Shown here in pieces: positions 48,629 through 60,759 of a stretch of DNA of 64,000 nucleotides (positions are counted from its first letter, which is position 1; each line of letters opens with the position of its first letter). This DNA comes from Lasioglossum baleicum (taxonomy: Eukaryota > Arthropoda > Insecta > Hymenoptera > Halictidae), in the NCBI RefSeq assembly GCF_051020765.1, contig NC_134940.1, positions 14,645,712 to 14,709,711 on the forward strand, in the 5' to 3' direction. Made by a program: the position numbers and the translations under genes. The notes below the pieces were generated by a model. That model saw only the letters and a list, made by a program, of their open reading frames with translations, was not told where the DNA came from and did no database searches.

Positions 48629-48826
48629 TTGAAACTACCATTGCCGGTCAAATGACCGGTTTTATATTTTTCATCGCGCAATTATTAAAATTGATTCGAT
48701 AAATTTCTTTATCCGAGCACACATTGTGATAATAATTGCACAGAATCTAAATAAATAGAGCTTTGTCATTTTTGTAAGGTAAAACACATTGTAATCGCTT
48801 TCGGTGCTCGGTAGGTTTAGCGTTAA
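48629..48826. mobile_element. TTAA MITE (piggyBac-like), nearly complete
   Basis: Left TTGAAACTACCATTGCCGGT (one change in the TTAA site) and right GGTAGGTTTAGCG + TTAA at 48823-48826. The interior matches 3376-3591 almost end to end. Confidence 0.8.
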
Positions 48827-49369
48827 ATTCTAGCCAGTGCTGTCGAGATATTTACGTCTGGGATGCTAGAGAGTCATCGGAGGTTCGGCTAGTCGAGGTG
48901 TCCTACCGTAGCGTTGAAATTCGGGATAAGTTTGTGTTTCGACGTCGTTTACACACCCTCAGCCAAAAGGTCCGAGCACCCTTGAGCAATTGAGAGTACG
49001 CAATAGCAGCGCGATAGTAATTGAACGGCAATTCCAACTGACGCTCGTATCCAGGACAACAGTTGCTCGGTTGTTTCGCTCGAGACAAAACACGAAAACC
49101 CTTCGAATTCGATCGGCGAATTGCTTGGCCAGCTAGGGGCATCGTAGCCTTTATGATTGATGGGTGCGTCGGTGACTCTTCTGCGCCTCAATCTGAGCTG
49201 TTCGTCCATTTTTGGGGCTGGGACTGTTTGAAACAGGCGGGTCGAATCGAACACAGGGTGTTCATGAAATTATTTTGCCCTACAAGCCCCCTGAGCCACG
49301 CTGACATTTTCGGACCCTTCGGAATTCCTTTATCGAAATGGCCTCTCCGAGTAACACTTCTAAAAAGTT
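48827..49369. other. Intergenic, no supported gene
   Basis: Frames around 48903-49395 are open on both strands without a recognisable domain. ACAGGGTGTTCATGAAATT near 49255 is a lone foldback-type terminus. Confidence 0.35.
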
Positions 49370-49519
49370 CTAACACTAAACCTACAGCGAGCTAACAGTG
49401 CCGCGATGCCTCATGAAAATGACAAAATGGAATTTATTCATTCTGTCGACGATACTTATTCCATTTCTCAATATTAGTGGACTACAAAATCTAACTGGCG
49501 GCTGTAGGTTCAATGTTAA
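49370..49519. mobile_element. Short TTAA MITE
   Basis: CTAACACTAAACCTAC at the left (TTAA changed to CTAA) and GTAGGTTCAATG + TTAA at the right. About 142 bp lie between the target sites; the interior shares ATGAAAATGACAAAATGGA with the sister subfamily at 25873. Confidence 0.75.
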
Positions 49520-50963
49520 AATACCTCCATTGGTGTCCAGGTTTCATTTCTGTCGATTCGATTCCTTTAGTTCGAAATCACGTATTTTATTCAGTGGGCT
49601 GTAGTAATGTATTCAGTAGCGCGTTATAACTAGTTGGGGCCTTGGGCAAAGTAGAATTTCGGGGCCCCTAACCGCAACTAAATAACTTTATGAGAAAAAC
49701 GTAGAATTTGGATTTTGGATCTAGGTTTTACTTCGGGCCCCGAGCATTTGCCCAAGTAGCTTATAGGGTAACACGTCACTGAATGTGTTCTGTTTCATAG
49801 TACAATTCTTAATACTAGAAGCACCGCGTAGATCATTATCACTGATGCACAAGGAGAACGTCACAACTGAAAGTTTCTCAGTTTTCGTTCTATTCCATTA
49901 AAATACATTTTTATGTTAATTCATGCTTATAAAACGAACCCTACAGATAGCTCTATTAGGTTTTATCCGTTTTTACTTGCAGTCACAGCTAGTTCAACTA
50001 TCAAACTAACTTTGAAGAGCTTTCCTGTAAAATTTGTACTTTTATATTTGTGACGTTTTTCTTGTGCATGAGCGATATGGCCGCAACGGGTTAATGATTT
50101 CTTCCGGTGGCAGATAATCTCCGAAAAATCTACGACGCTGGTTTCCAAGTGTAGAAGTGTTCGAACAATTCAGCTTTTAAAAATGGAGAACGAGACGGTA
50201 GGGGCCCAATATTTCGGTGGTGGCTCGGCGAATTGGCACGCGGTGCGGTGTTCAGCCGTGGACCGTTCCTCGTCGTGATTTTTCACGGGAATGGTGTGTA
50301 ATAAGACGCAGCGGGAATTTATCGAGGCCGATTCGTTCGTTCGTGTGCGTGCAGCGGTAACTGTACTCGGTTTAGTCAAAGGGCATCGCCGCGGATTTGC
50401 GTAAAACTTTACTTTACGGAAACGAAACATAGAAACGAGTCGATCGATCACACTCGCGGGGACAGCGTGTCGCGTTTGCCGCGATGGCGTCCGGTGATAG
50501 GTCGACTTGTTCATCCTAACAAAGAAAAAAACAACGTCTGCGTACGACGAGCTACGACGTACACAAATCTTTTCGCCAACGTCTTTTTCGTACGCGATAC
50601 GAGAATTTCACGTTGATTGAGAAACTAGGGGAAAAAAACAAGCGACACGTATACACGTATTTAATATACATACACACGCGTAACGAAGCATCATATACCA
50701 CGGACGAGGTGCACGGTGTCTGACCCAACGTTCGATATGTGTCGTCGACGGACTGCGGATCTTCGCGCGAATTTTTTCGCGGACTTATTTATATTCGACG
50801 AGAGGGAATCCGTTCGTGAGACAGTTTCCGATTACCGTGGAATTGTTTGCACTAGAGTCCGCGGTCGGATCATCTTGTCAGTGCCCCCCACTCTACTTTT
50901 CTCCATGCTTCTGTCTTCAATTGGAGTCGCATCTTGTTGCCAAATGAGGAGAGGGTGCACGAA
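49520..50963. other. Intergenic, partly GC-rich
   Basis: 50881-50962 contains CCCCCACTCTACTTTTCTCC and GAGGAGAGGGTGCACGAA, parts of the CACGTG-type family. No gene was recognised. Confidence 0.35.
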
Positions 50964-51114
50964 TTAACACTAAGCCTACCACCACCGGTCAAATGACCGG
51001 TTCCAGAGTTTTTATTTCACGATTATTGAAATTATAAAGATGCTTTCGTGGTAAATTAAATGAATATATTTAATAGCGCGGATATTATAATATGAACCTC
51101 TCAAAATTTAAATA
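50964..51114. mobile_element. TTAA MITE inserted into a CACGTG-type repeat, right end lost
   Basis: TTAACACTAAGCCTACCACC and GGTCAAATGACCGG start the element; similarity runs to AAAATTTAAATAAAT. The sequence before it (GGGTGCACGAA) and after it (GAAGGGGGAAAAATTACCCC) are contiguous in the intact repeat at 36063, so this element interrupted one. Confidence 0.7.
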
Positions 51115-51213
51115 AATCTGAAGGGGGAAAAATTACCCCCTTTCTGCCAGTACCGGACAGATAGCGTCGTGGAAGGGGAAGGTAGAGTGGGAAGGCTTAA
51201 TCTGGCGACTCTG
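51115..51213 (+). mobile_element. CACGTG-type GC-rich MITE, right part
   Basis: GGGGGAAAAATTACCCCCTT, GTGGAAGGGGAAGGTAGAGT and the clean right terminus TAATCTGGCGACTCTG. The CACGTG position has mutated (CCGGACAGATAGCG). Confidence 0.75.
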
Positions 51214-53444
51214 CTTGCTACAGACGAATACAAATAATTTTAGTGGACGCGTATAACGAAGTCGTGGAAACTGTCAAGCGGCAGGCGCGTTCGCACCGTG
51301 CAGTAAACATCTGGACAGAAATCTGAGGGGGGGTTTCGAAAGTTGCTCAGGACTTTGTAGGAAGTGTCCCACTCTGAGTCGGGTAGTCTTGTAAAAATCA
51401 ACGTCTCCGAAACGGGACGCGACACTACTGGCCTGAGACCTGCTCGTGTCTCACTCATCAATCACTCTCAGTCACTAGTCGACTGTTTTACGACTTTCCT
51501 ATACATATATCTTCCGCTCAGAATACGGAATAAGTCTATTTATTGGCTTCTACCTAGGCTGCGTGTCCTCCACTGAAAAACTATCGATTCGAGTTAACCG
51601 ATGATCGGGGAAAAATTGGATTAATATTTTTCATTCTCGTCTTCTATCTTCAATGCGATGGAAATTATGAGAGCAAGAAATTCTGAAAGTTTAAAATTTA
51701 ATTTATCATTTATTTTGTATTAGATTGACGTGTGGTAGATTGACGTTTTGGCAGATTATCGAAAGTAATTTAATTATAAATATGAAGTTCTAAATGAAAC
51801 ACAAAAGATTATATGAGTTTATTAAAAATTGTATAATTGACAAAATAATGTTTTTATAGTTCTATGAATTATAGTGACAAAGATTTTTCTTTTCGACAAC
51901 GACGAGTAATAAACATTTCTTCAGATCAATGTCGTTGCTCTAATTTCAAAACCATAATTTCCAATCACTTGCAGTGTAAATGTAACTAATTAACGACGTT
52001 ATGAATCATACTTAATTTCTTACTTTACAAGATCGGTATAAGAAATCAGTTTTTTTTTGCCAATAGCTAGATTCTATATTAAAAATAAAATACGTAACTA
52101 CTTATGTTTATTCAGTTTGCTTGTCTAACCGTGACCCATATACATACGAAACTGTGACAGTGTTAACGCGTGATAATTGTCGCGAAGGCAATGTAGCACA
52201 ATTGTTTAAACTTTGCCAGGCTCGCACGTTAGCGCAATTAGGAAGTCGTGTTTCGTGAAAATGTTTAAAGCAATGTAGCAAGAAGGTTCGTTCAGTCTCG
52301 TAAACACCAATTCGTACGATAACAATGGAAATCTCTTGTTTCTTGAAGGTTGCACTGAAATGTCTTTACTCTGAGGTATGCTTGTAATTGATCTTACAAT
52401 TCGTCCAGTTTTCACGCAAAATCGTCTGATAAAAAGAACGAATTACCCGGAACAATATTCAGAACATATTCCGACACAAAAAGTTGAATTGACCTCTGTC
52501 AGTTTTTCGAAGCCGTATCGCATTTTACCGACGCGATATTTCCGATTGTTTTTCGAAGCCGTGAAATGCAAACGAGTAGCAAACAAGTAATGAATTTATA
52601 CGGCAATTGGTTGCGCACACTATCCTTTTACAGACAGGAATATTTTATTCGTAACTGTTGATTGCACGGAAGAGATATCTCCGTAATTCTGCAGTATTAT
52701 TTTATGTCATTACTGTTTGGAATTTTGTAACTCTCTGACTCGAAAAGTGATCTCAATTGGTTGTGTCTTGTTAGTGCTGCAAACATTGTTCGTTGTTCAA
52801 ACGGTGTCCAAATCCCACGCCATTCTATATTCATAATAGAATAACTCGATTCCAATTTTAAGTGAGCACAGAGTATCGAAAGTTAGATCAATTTTGGACT
52901 CCCATCAAACCGTGTCTTCATGACAATTGTTTTATTAGTTTCTGTTTTTATTACATGAAATAGTATTTATTATTATTACTTTAGGAAATGAAGTTATTTC
53001 AAGCTCTGATTCCCTCCCTGTTGCTCCAGGAAATTAAATTATACTTTGTCAAGGAACATGCCCATGTACTGTACGCGCTTCAAAAGAATTCCCCGGCAGA
53101 AATGCGGCTGTAAGCCGTCTGATTGGGCGCGTTTTCGGTCCTAGTCATTGGCTGAGGTCTGCGACGTAGCCCAACCATTGGGCGCGAGCGAGAAGACCAC
53201 ACCCTTTTCTCCCTCCCGCGAGACTTCTTCTGAGAGTACATGTAGCGCATCCTCAGCATATGCCCACTTGTGGACATCATTTTCTCAGAGAGATAGGGAT
53301 CGGAAATACATAATAAAAGCGCCCACCCAGTACATAGTCACGTAATACAGAAGTTTGAATCTTTAAACACACACACACACATACCGGCATCTTTTCGTTT
53401 GTTTAAATAGCTTCCTCACGCTTGAGCATGTCTACGTGGTTCAT
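51214..53444. other. Intergenic, no supported gene
   Basis: AT-rich with short frames only. An AC run lies at about 53368-53382. Confidence 0.35.
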
Positions 53445-53937
53445 TCCTGAACTGCTCTCTCTCACCCCCTTGCGTCCCATATCAAATCGTAATACAATAA
53501 ATCCGCATGCCCGTGTAGATCGCAAAATCCATTAACTGCAATTTCATGAAACATAATCTTACTCTCTAGAGTAGGCGGTATCTGTAATGGGGGCGGGTCA
53601 AATGCACGAACATGAATATTCGCGTTCATTCTCGCAAAAGCGTAAACCCATCCCGTCCGACATACAAACCACATGCCTGTTCTTGACAAAGCATCTCAAC
53701 ATGTGTGATAGTTTCCATTGTGCATCCTCCACGGATGTATGGTCCAGCAACGGTATCATTTCTTTTGTAGCATCGTTTGTTATTGAGCCTAACTCTCTGT
53801 CTTCATCCAATTTCTGTCCAGTTGTTCTATCATAAATCTGCACACTCGGTAGCTCGTTTGATTAACCTTCTTCAGCGATTCCAGCTCTGGTCCGCAAACT
53901 CGATCACCCGAATCTGTGCCCAAGCAAACGTTATGAC
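53445..53937 (-). pseudogene. Degenerate coding remnant, origin unknown
   Basis: Read on the minus strand, this stretch gives protein-like sequence split over at least three frames. One segment (about 53937-53789) includes TDSGDRVCGPELESLKKVN; a second (53843-53598) includes YDRTTGQKLDEDRELG and MIPLLDHTSVEDAQWKLSHM; a third (about 53619-53462) includes FDPPPLQIPPTLESKIMFHE and DLHGHADLLYYDLIWDARG. Composition, with many acidic and aromatic residues and few stops per segment, looks like a once-coding sequence interrupted by frameshifts. The fragment abuts a TA-flanked MITE at 53938, which may have cut it. It could be a processed pseudogene, an old transposon coding piece, or exons of a minus-strand gene with unseen splice sites. 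I recognise no family. Confidence 0.3.
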
Positions 53938-54122
53938 TAGACTGCGCATATTTATGCGAAATAAAAATTTCTTTAGTTAATTTTAAGAACAAGGGGCCAC
54001 GTAAAAAATTCTTTCATCCTTTCATAATTTTAATACGTACATTCATGTTTCTAAATTCTTTTGATCTTTATTCTATTTGAGATTGTACGTACGGTTTTGC
54101 ATTACTAAAATCCGCAGTCTGT
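53938..54122. mobile_element. TA-flanked MITE (copy D)
   Basis: TAGACTGCGCATATTTATGC at the left and TAAAATCCGCAGTCT at the right. It adjoins the degenerate minus-strand coding remnant ending at 53937. Confidence 0.75.
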
Positions 54123-54471
54123 TTATAATATTCTTTCGATGCGCGTACTGACAAGATGTTACTGCCATCTTCTGATGGACGAGCAGTACTTGGCCACTTG
54201 GGTGTATCGAGATCAATCGTTCACGTTTATCAACGAAATTAGAAGGGAAACTTCTACCTCGAGGAATTGCAATCTTTACGCGAGTTTCATAAGCACATGT
54301 CCATTATGCATACTTTGTAATTTCCATTAGTTTTATTATCATCATTAAATGTTCCTGATTAAGTGAATTTCGCTCTGCTTAATGCATACATTATTACAGT
54401 CTTGTACAATTTAAGACAAGGATGTTCCCAGGATGGGGAAACTGTTTAAATGAACTGTCGATTAACCCTTT

Positions 54472-54840
54472 GCACTCAACCATTTCCTCTGAGGGACCAC
54501 CGTAAATCTAATTAGCAACTGGGACGTACCTTTCAAGGATACGAACAAATTACTGGGAATTATGGTTCTTATGAAATCCAAAATTCTTGATAATGTAACG
54601 GTAAAACTTCATGCCATATCTCGTTTCTATGGGGCGCGATTATTTCCGTAAACAATAAATAAATAAATGCGTCCAAGTTTCCGGTTGGCGAGATCCGAGT
54701 TTGTTTTAACAGTGGAGCTTGTAGAAATTTTATTTACAAGGTACCTGGTCGATAACAATGTTAACCAGGTGCCAGATGTTTCAGAAGATAAACATTATCA
54801 ATTATACAGTTACAAAAATGGCTGACCGTCCGAGGGTTAA
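54472..54840. mobile_element. TTAA-flanked MITE, CCCTTTGCACTC end
   Basis: TTAA + CCCTTTGCACTC at 54472 and GACCGTCCGAGGG + TTAA at 54837-54840. Only the outer CCCT/AGGG bases pair well, but the two TTAA sites and the relative at 37748 support the call. Confidence 0.6.
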
Positions 54841-54949
54841 ATGTTGGTTACAAAAGATTTTATCTGATGCTAAAGGAAAGTCGTATAACTAGACGAAAAC
54901 GAGTGACAGTAATTGAAAACAGTGCACAGATCGGAAAATATAAATTTGT

Positions 54950-55055
54950 ATTTAGCTGAAAATATAATTTTCAATAAATATAAATTAATATTGAGCTCCT
55001 CTGTGTTCTGAAATCGATGCACAAACATTTTATTTCGCATAAAGATCCGCATTCG
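54950..55055. mobile_element. TA-type MITE, one end only
   Basis: ATTTCGCATAAAGATCCGCA at about 55033 is the family terminus; the opposite end was not found. Confidence 0.45.
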
Positions 55056-55950
55056 TCCGAAGTATTCACGACAAGTCTGGCAAGGGGTTGAATGCGTCTG
55101 ATCGATCGATCAACGGTGCGATCGAACACGTTAAAAAAAAAAGCAGTACGAATCGCTCGTGTGCCAGTGACTGCCGAAACAATGGTACAGAATAGACGCA
55201 GAACTCTCGTGCAGCGTGTCAGGTGCGCCAAGAACCTCGCCCGTGTCCACCATGTCCTCTTTCGTTTAGAGTGTAAGACCTAGACTGTAAGGCGATCTAC
55301 TTAGATTACCACACACCGTTGTCTATATGTGTATAGAGAAGAAACGTCGCGCGTTGAACGGTCCGCCTTTTATTTACCATTAGACCGTTAGGGAAGATAC
55401 AAAGACGACGCGGCGAGATTCCGAGGAGGGCTGCGAAAGAATAAAAGAACGAACGAAAGAAAGAAAGAAAAGCGAGAAAGAGAGCGCGAGAGCATTACCG
55501 ACGACTAATTAGAAGTAGAACGCTTCGTGTCCCGGGCGAGTTCACCGACGAGACACAAAGTTCTCGCTTGAAGAATCGTACGAGCAATATTTCTCTCTTG
55601 CTGGTTCGCGCACCGAGTACGTAGCAAGTTTTATTGCTAAGTAGCAACAGACAAATATTGACACGCGCCGACACTTGTTAAAGCAGCACTTGCGTGCGCG
55701 CGCGCGTATGAGATACGCAGAGAGAAAATGAGAGAGAGAGTGTGTGTGTGTGAGAGAGAGACACTGTTGTTGCTGCTTTAATAACATCGCCCTGTGGTAT
55801 TCTTCGGGTACTCGCGGAAAAACCCGATTCGCCCACGTTGTGTGTCCGAACACCAACGTACCCTCTTCAGCGTTTTTCAATCGACTCATGTCACGATGTT
55901 CCCAGTCTTGAGTGTATCGCGTTCCTTTTTTCCCATTTCGTGCGGTGGAC
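55056..55950. other. GC-richer stretch with purine and GT repeats
   Basis: GAAA and GA runs at about 55440-55495 and a GAGAGAGTGTGTGTG-type tract at 55728-55762. Frames are open on both strands around 55542-56006, with no recognised domain. It resembles UTR or regulatory DNA. Confidence 0.3.
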
Positions 55951-56078
55951 CAGGGTCGCCAGAATCGAGGGGAAAGAGTTACCCCCACTCTGTCAGTACC
56001 GGTCACATGACGCGTCTTCGTCGCGCGGAAGCGTGGGGGAGGCAGAGTGGGGACGCGAAACTCAATCTGACGACTCTG
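55951..56078 (+). mobile_element. Most complete CACGTG-type GC-rich MITE (both termini)
   Basis: Left CAGGGTCGCCAGAATCGAGG and right CAATCTGACGACTCTG form imperfect terminal inverted repeats, so the element is about 128 bp. Its E-box has decayed to GTCACATGAC. The CAG...CTG ends would suit a hAT-type mover, but no clear 8-bp duplication was found. Confidence 0.75.
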
Positions 56079-57173
56079 AGGACTGCCACCGATTGATTGG
56101 CTAAGTTTTCACGAAGCTATCCTGAAGAAGGATCTTCAATCTCGCGAAGATTGTGGCCCATTTTATTCTCTCGTCGTCGTATATCCCCGTAGGGATGTAG
56201 AATTTATTTACAATCGAAATTCGTAACTTTTTTTTTGTTCCGTTCCGAGTACCAGCGATATTCGAACGCTTTGTGTCTCGTTGATCGTTCGAGAGAATCG
56301 AACACAGCATATGTGGTGTATATGATCACGGCGTGACTCGTGTTAGTTTTTGTAACGTTGAGAACCGTCTCTCTCATCGAATCCTTTTATTGTTTTTTTT
56401 TCCTCTCCTCCGATTTTTGTTTACCGATTATACGATCGTTCGCCACCCGCACGTCTCCGCTATCTGATCTCCGATGGAGAAAGAGAGAAAGAGAATGAGG
56501 CGAAGAGAGGGACTTCGAGATGTACGATTATTGTTAAGTGATTTCGATACTTTTCTACGTTTCGTTGACGGATTCGATTCGGCCGAACTACATACACACG
56601 CACGCGATAAACAACGCAATACTCTTCTCCTTCTCTCGTTCTCTCGCCTGTATTTATTTTACACATCGTCGTCGTTCGACGGTACAACGTATTGTGATAA
56701 CGCAACGAGATGATACACTTGACTCTGCTTCGTCGTCCAGACTGATCAACACCGATCTACCAACGTCGCTTTAGTGCTGTACTGCACTGTCTCAAATTAC
56801 AGTGTTTGAAAAAATCCAATAAAAATGTCTTTAATTTAATCCCGAGCGTTTCTGTGCCCCTTCCTTGGACCCCTCTGCGATTCACCCATCGCGCAGTGTC
56901 GTATTTGGCCCGAAAAATTGAAAAGAACTATTTCAGCGTTACTTGTGGGCTTAAGATCATAGTATAGTAAGTAGTCAAATTCGTCTTAATATCAGCCATG
57001 ACATTATCAAATCAAAAATCCATTTTGACATTTAAAAAATCAAAATAATTCACACGTGGTCAAATGATTAGATACGATACACTTTCATAGTTTATTTTCT
57101 ATTTAATACAGAACTATTTAATACATACTATTAAATACAGTTTACCCCCTCTCTGATAACCAGACCAGTTTTA
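56079..57173. other. Spacer with possible distant poly(A) signal
   Basis: AATAAA at 56818-56823 follows about 700 bp of mixed-GC, pyrimidine-rich sequence that looks UTR-like. No gene was recognised on either strand. Confidence 0.3.
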
Positions 57174-57486
57174 CAAGGGAAGGACACCAAGTGTCGGACT
57201 TCGATTTTGATAATTTTTTGTGAGATTATGGTGTATGGATCCCTAATTATGTACGCAAAATATTAGGTGTTGTTACTCAATAGTTTCAAAGATATAAACA
57301 ATTGAACTTTCACGCAACCTGCTTACTCATGGTATATCAACAAGGTATGAAAGTTTAATTGTTTATATCTTGAAAACTATTGAGTAACTACACCTAATAT
57401 TTTGCAGACATCATTAGCGATCCATATACCATCGTCTCACAAAAAATTATCAAAATCGAAGTCGACCACTCGGGGTCCTTCCCTTG
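57174..57486. mobile_element. 313-bp foldback, CAAGGGAAGGACC ends
   Basis: CAAGGGAAGGACACCAAGTG is mirrored by the right CTCGGGGTCCTTCCCTTG. Inner arms pair too (GACTTCGATTTTGATAATTT, CAATTGAACTTTCA / TGAAAGTTTAATTG). A fragment of the same family lies at 16229-16310. Confidence 0.85.
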
Positions 57487-57511
57487 ATAGGGGTGGACGT
57501 TAGAATGTGCT

Positions 57512-57640
57512 CGTGGCAGTGGAAGGGGAAAAAAGCATTCGTTTCGGTAGCTTTCCGGCGACATTGTCCGTGTCACGTGACCGGCCCGTGGTGGAAGGAA
57601 TAGCGCTGTAGAAGGGGAACGTAGAGTGGGGGAACGTGTT
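57512..57640 (+). mobile_element. CACGTG-bearing GC-rich MITE copy
   Basis: GTCACGTGACC (CACGTG at 57574-57579), CCCGTGGTGGAAGGAATAGC and GGGGAACGTAGAGTGGGGG. The termini are worn. Confidence 0.7.
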
Positions 57641-60603
57641 AATGTGATAAAGTTCGTAACAAGGGTTCTTTCAACTTTTATCCGTAAGACGGCAATTTCG
57701 TAGTAGCTCAAAGTACAAGCATTGGCCATGATGAGAAACGAATTGGTGTTTAGCGCTTTGGGGCGGACTAAAAGAAGTAATAAAAATATCAAACGAAACG
57801 GCGTTGAAGTTGCCGCGCGGCGAGACCGAACTCTGACTGAAGATATCAAAACAAGCGCCGCGGCATTGATCGATGACGACAGAGGACGCCGATTGGCGTC
57901 TTCCATTTGCCGAACGTTGCCGACACAACAAAGCGGCAAACAAAACACGATGGCATTATTGGAATTTATTTTCCAGAGCGTTTTAGGTATTCTTAGTGTT
58001 TACATATCTTTTCTGTGGGAAACAATTTTAACTTCCATAAGAAATGTACTTTGTAATACAGTACTATGTGCATGATCTGTGTGAGACAAAAGGGAATCAC
58101 GTCGTTTTCTTATGTAATTAGTTGTTGCATTATTTCATAACAGTATATATCTCACAAGTATCGTTTTACAAGAGAAACTAGTGATGTAGTATTTTCAGTA
58201 TGTCTGGGTTACAATTTTTCAAAAACAACAATGCCAGTTTGCTTTATGTACAATACATTTTGCTGATTCAATGAAATCCGTAAATTTTAGGACGGTTTGT
58301 TACAATTTTAATTAACTCGCCCTAGTAAATTTTACAAAGCTCTTGTGTTTTCAGTTCCGTAAACGTTGAATGCATTTTAGTCTACATAATGTGTACTGCA
58401 TTTCCAAACTGGCGTACAACGTTACTCAAAAATTGATCATTCAATTAACTTGAAATTTTACACATGTGTAGCTAAATATATTTCGCAGTATTCTCAGATT
58501 TAATCATTGCATTTACATGATTTTATTTTTGTTTACTATTTTTGTTTAAATACCACCATATTTGCCAATACTGCATCTTTTCTCATGAAATCAAGTTGAC
58601 ATATTCCGCAATTTCGTTCCGAACAAATGTTCGATTTTTACATATTTAGTAAGCACTACACTTCAATGCAGGTTTTGAACATTTCTGTAACTATCGTATT
58701 CATCAAAAAAGGAAAAAAAAAAGTTGTCTTTATAAGTTGTCCCTCTTACAAGAATGTATATGTATTCACTGTGAACTTTTCAGTTTCAGTTCCATTAACC
58801 AGATTACTTTGATTTTATGGGATTTCTCGGGACAGTGATTCCCGTGCGTGTTAATACCCATGTCTAGAAGTGTTGGGTGAAACAAGTTGACTGCAGTAAC
58901 GATCTGGTAGTATGTAATACATACTTTTTATTTCGCGCGAGAAGAATGTTTCGTTTGATTAATAATCGCTCGTTTCTGTATTTTTCACCGGCCGACCCGG
59001 CGAGGTAGCCTGGAAATTTATATTACAATTTATCGTTTAGCTCGCGCTCAATAATCAGGGCTTAGTGTTCGCGTATGCTATCATCAATGTCGGGGTACAA
59101 ACAGCGACGCACAGCAGATCGCTATAAACGTTACCCCCATGATTTCATTTCAGATGAACGACGGATTCCATCAGCGGATACCAGGGAATTGGCCTCTGCA
59201 GAATGTTCCTTCTCTTTATTCGTATTGCGCTGCTGCATAAAGTCAAGTTGATTGATCTCGTTTAACACGGGCCAGCGCGGGCCGATTATGTCTCGGACTT
59301 TTTCCCGCTGCAAGCGTTGTTCGGAATTTGTTTAAATCGATCTCGAGGGATTCTACATTTCCGGGATACAAGGGACTGATTTTTTTAGCTTTTCTGACGC
59401 TTGGAAATTGGACGCATATACCGGGTGTTCCCTCGTATCTTTCGGGAACTTCCGGTAGCCAGATAAGAGAATGGGTACACGATTAATTAGGTTTTAGTCG
59501 GGTACAAAATGTAATAGAAAAATATTTGAGAAAGAAATTTGTTCATGGAGGTCACCTTCATTTCTTTAAGTGGCACATCTTTTTTAGTACATAATATCAT
59601 CGCTTATGACCGTATACTGAATATAATATACAATATTTCACTACTATGACCTTGGCGTGACCTTAACAGTAAAGTAGGCTTGAGTTTTTGATATTTCTTG
59701 CAAGAGATCAAGAAAAGACAAATTTAACAATCTACATAAAAACATATTATTTCGCTAATTTAATTACAAAATATTTATAAAATGCCCCCTTGATATGAGC
59801 CGCTTCTGATCTCCCTACTGTTTTAAATTTCGAACGCATAACAATATTTCAGAACAAGGATTATATTGTTGCAATCCTATTAGAATGAATCATTGACGTA
59901 AATAGAGCTTGCGCGAAAAGAAGTGCTACACACGAGCTGTCCATATAAAGAAGACAAAATTTTTATGTCTCTTCACAAATAAACGACTTATATTTCAGTG
60001 ATGCTCCACGATGGTTTACACAAATTCGAGTCGGGCATCATAAATAAAAGGCACGAGATCGCGTTATCTATTCCTGACAGGAAGGTCTCGTTAATCCATC
60101 GGTGGAACTTGTAGAAAGATACAATGGGAGATATAAAAGTTTCCATATTTATTAGCGCGTAACTCATTTTGTATTCTCACGTCATTTCTTGCGTCATTTC
60201 CGATCGAAGGCGAGGAACTCCGAAGCGTCGAACGGGGATCACACTGTCTCTTTTCCCGAGTCAGTCAACCGTAAGAACGATCAAGATTGCTCCACGTCTG
60301 CGGACGGTCTTTTCGATGCAGGGGATTAATGTCGTACCATAAAGATTAACTTGTAATGTCTGACAAAAATATTATGGAATCCATTGTGCGCGACATGCCG
60401 TGTCAGAGAGTCAACGGACTCAATCGTGTTAGGGTGGCCCTGAGGTTTAGAGGAAAATGTTTTTAATGTTTTGAGACGCCCTAATCTGTGGTAAGCTAAA
60501 ATTGATTAAGTGAAAGTGGAAGGACTTAAGGACTTTGATTAAACATTTGGAAAGCTCATTTAATTCGTTGTGCACACAAGTCTTATCAAACAAGTCTCAA
60601 ATT
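57641..60603. other. Intergenic, no supported gene apart from the weak ORF at 57722
   Basis: ATACCGGGTGTTCCCTCGTA near 59418 resembles a lone foldback terminus. No domain-bearing frame was found. Confidence 0.35.
57722..58075 (+). CDS. Weak candidate small ORF with hydrophobic C-terminus
   Basis: Open frame of 117 codons. The N-terminal two thirds are basic and hydrophilic; the last ~41 residues, from an internal Met (MALLEFIFQSVLGILS), form a plausible membrane helix. It starts just downstream of a GTCACGTGAC repeat copy (57512-57640). No splice or conservation evidence is available, and a chance frame cannot be excluded. Confidence 0.15.
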   Translation: MAMMRNELVFSALGRTKRSNKNIKRNGVEVAARRDRTLTEDIKTSAAALIDDDRGRRLASSICRTLPTQQSGKQNTMALLEFIFQSVLGILSVYISFLWETILTSIRNVLCNTVLCA

Positions 60604-60759
60604 GAGACTCCCCACGCTTGCCTTCAGCTTCCCCCTCTACGACGCTATTCCCCCACGCTTCCGCCCGGTCACGTGGCGTGTTTCGTCCCTGTTGCGCATG
60701 TGCCACTATGTCACGTGACTAATCCGTTACTGGCAGAGAGGGGGTAACTTTTTCCCTTA
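60604..60759 (-). mobile_element. CACGTG-bearing GC-rich MITE, two palindromes
   Basis: CACGTG at 60670-60675 (variant GTCACGTGGC) and 60712-60717 (GTCACGTGAC), then CTGGCAGAGAGGGGGTAACT. Same orientation and spacing as 29562-29706. Confidence 0.8.
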
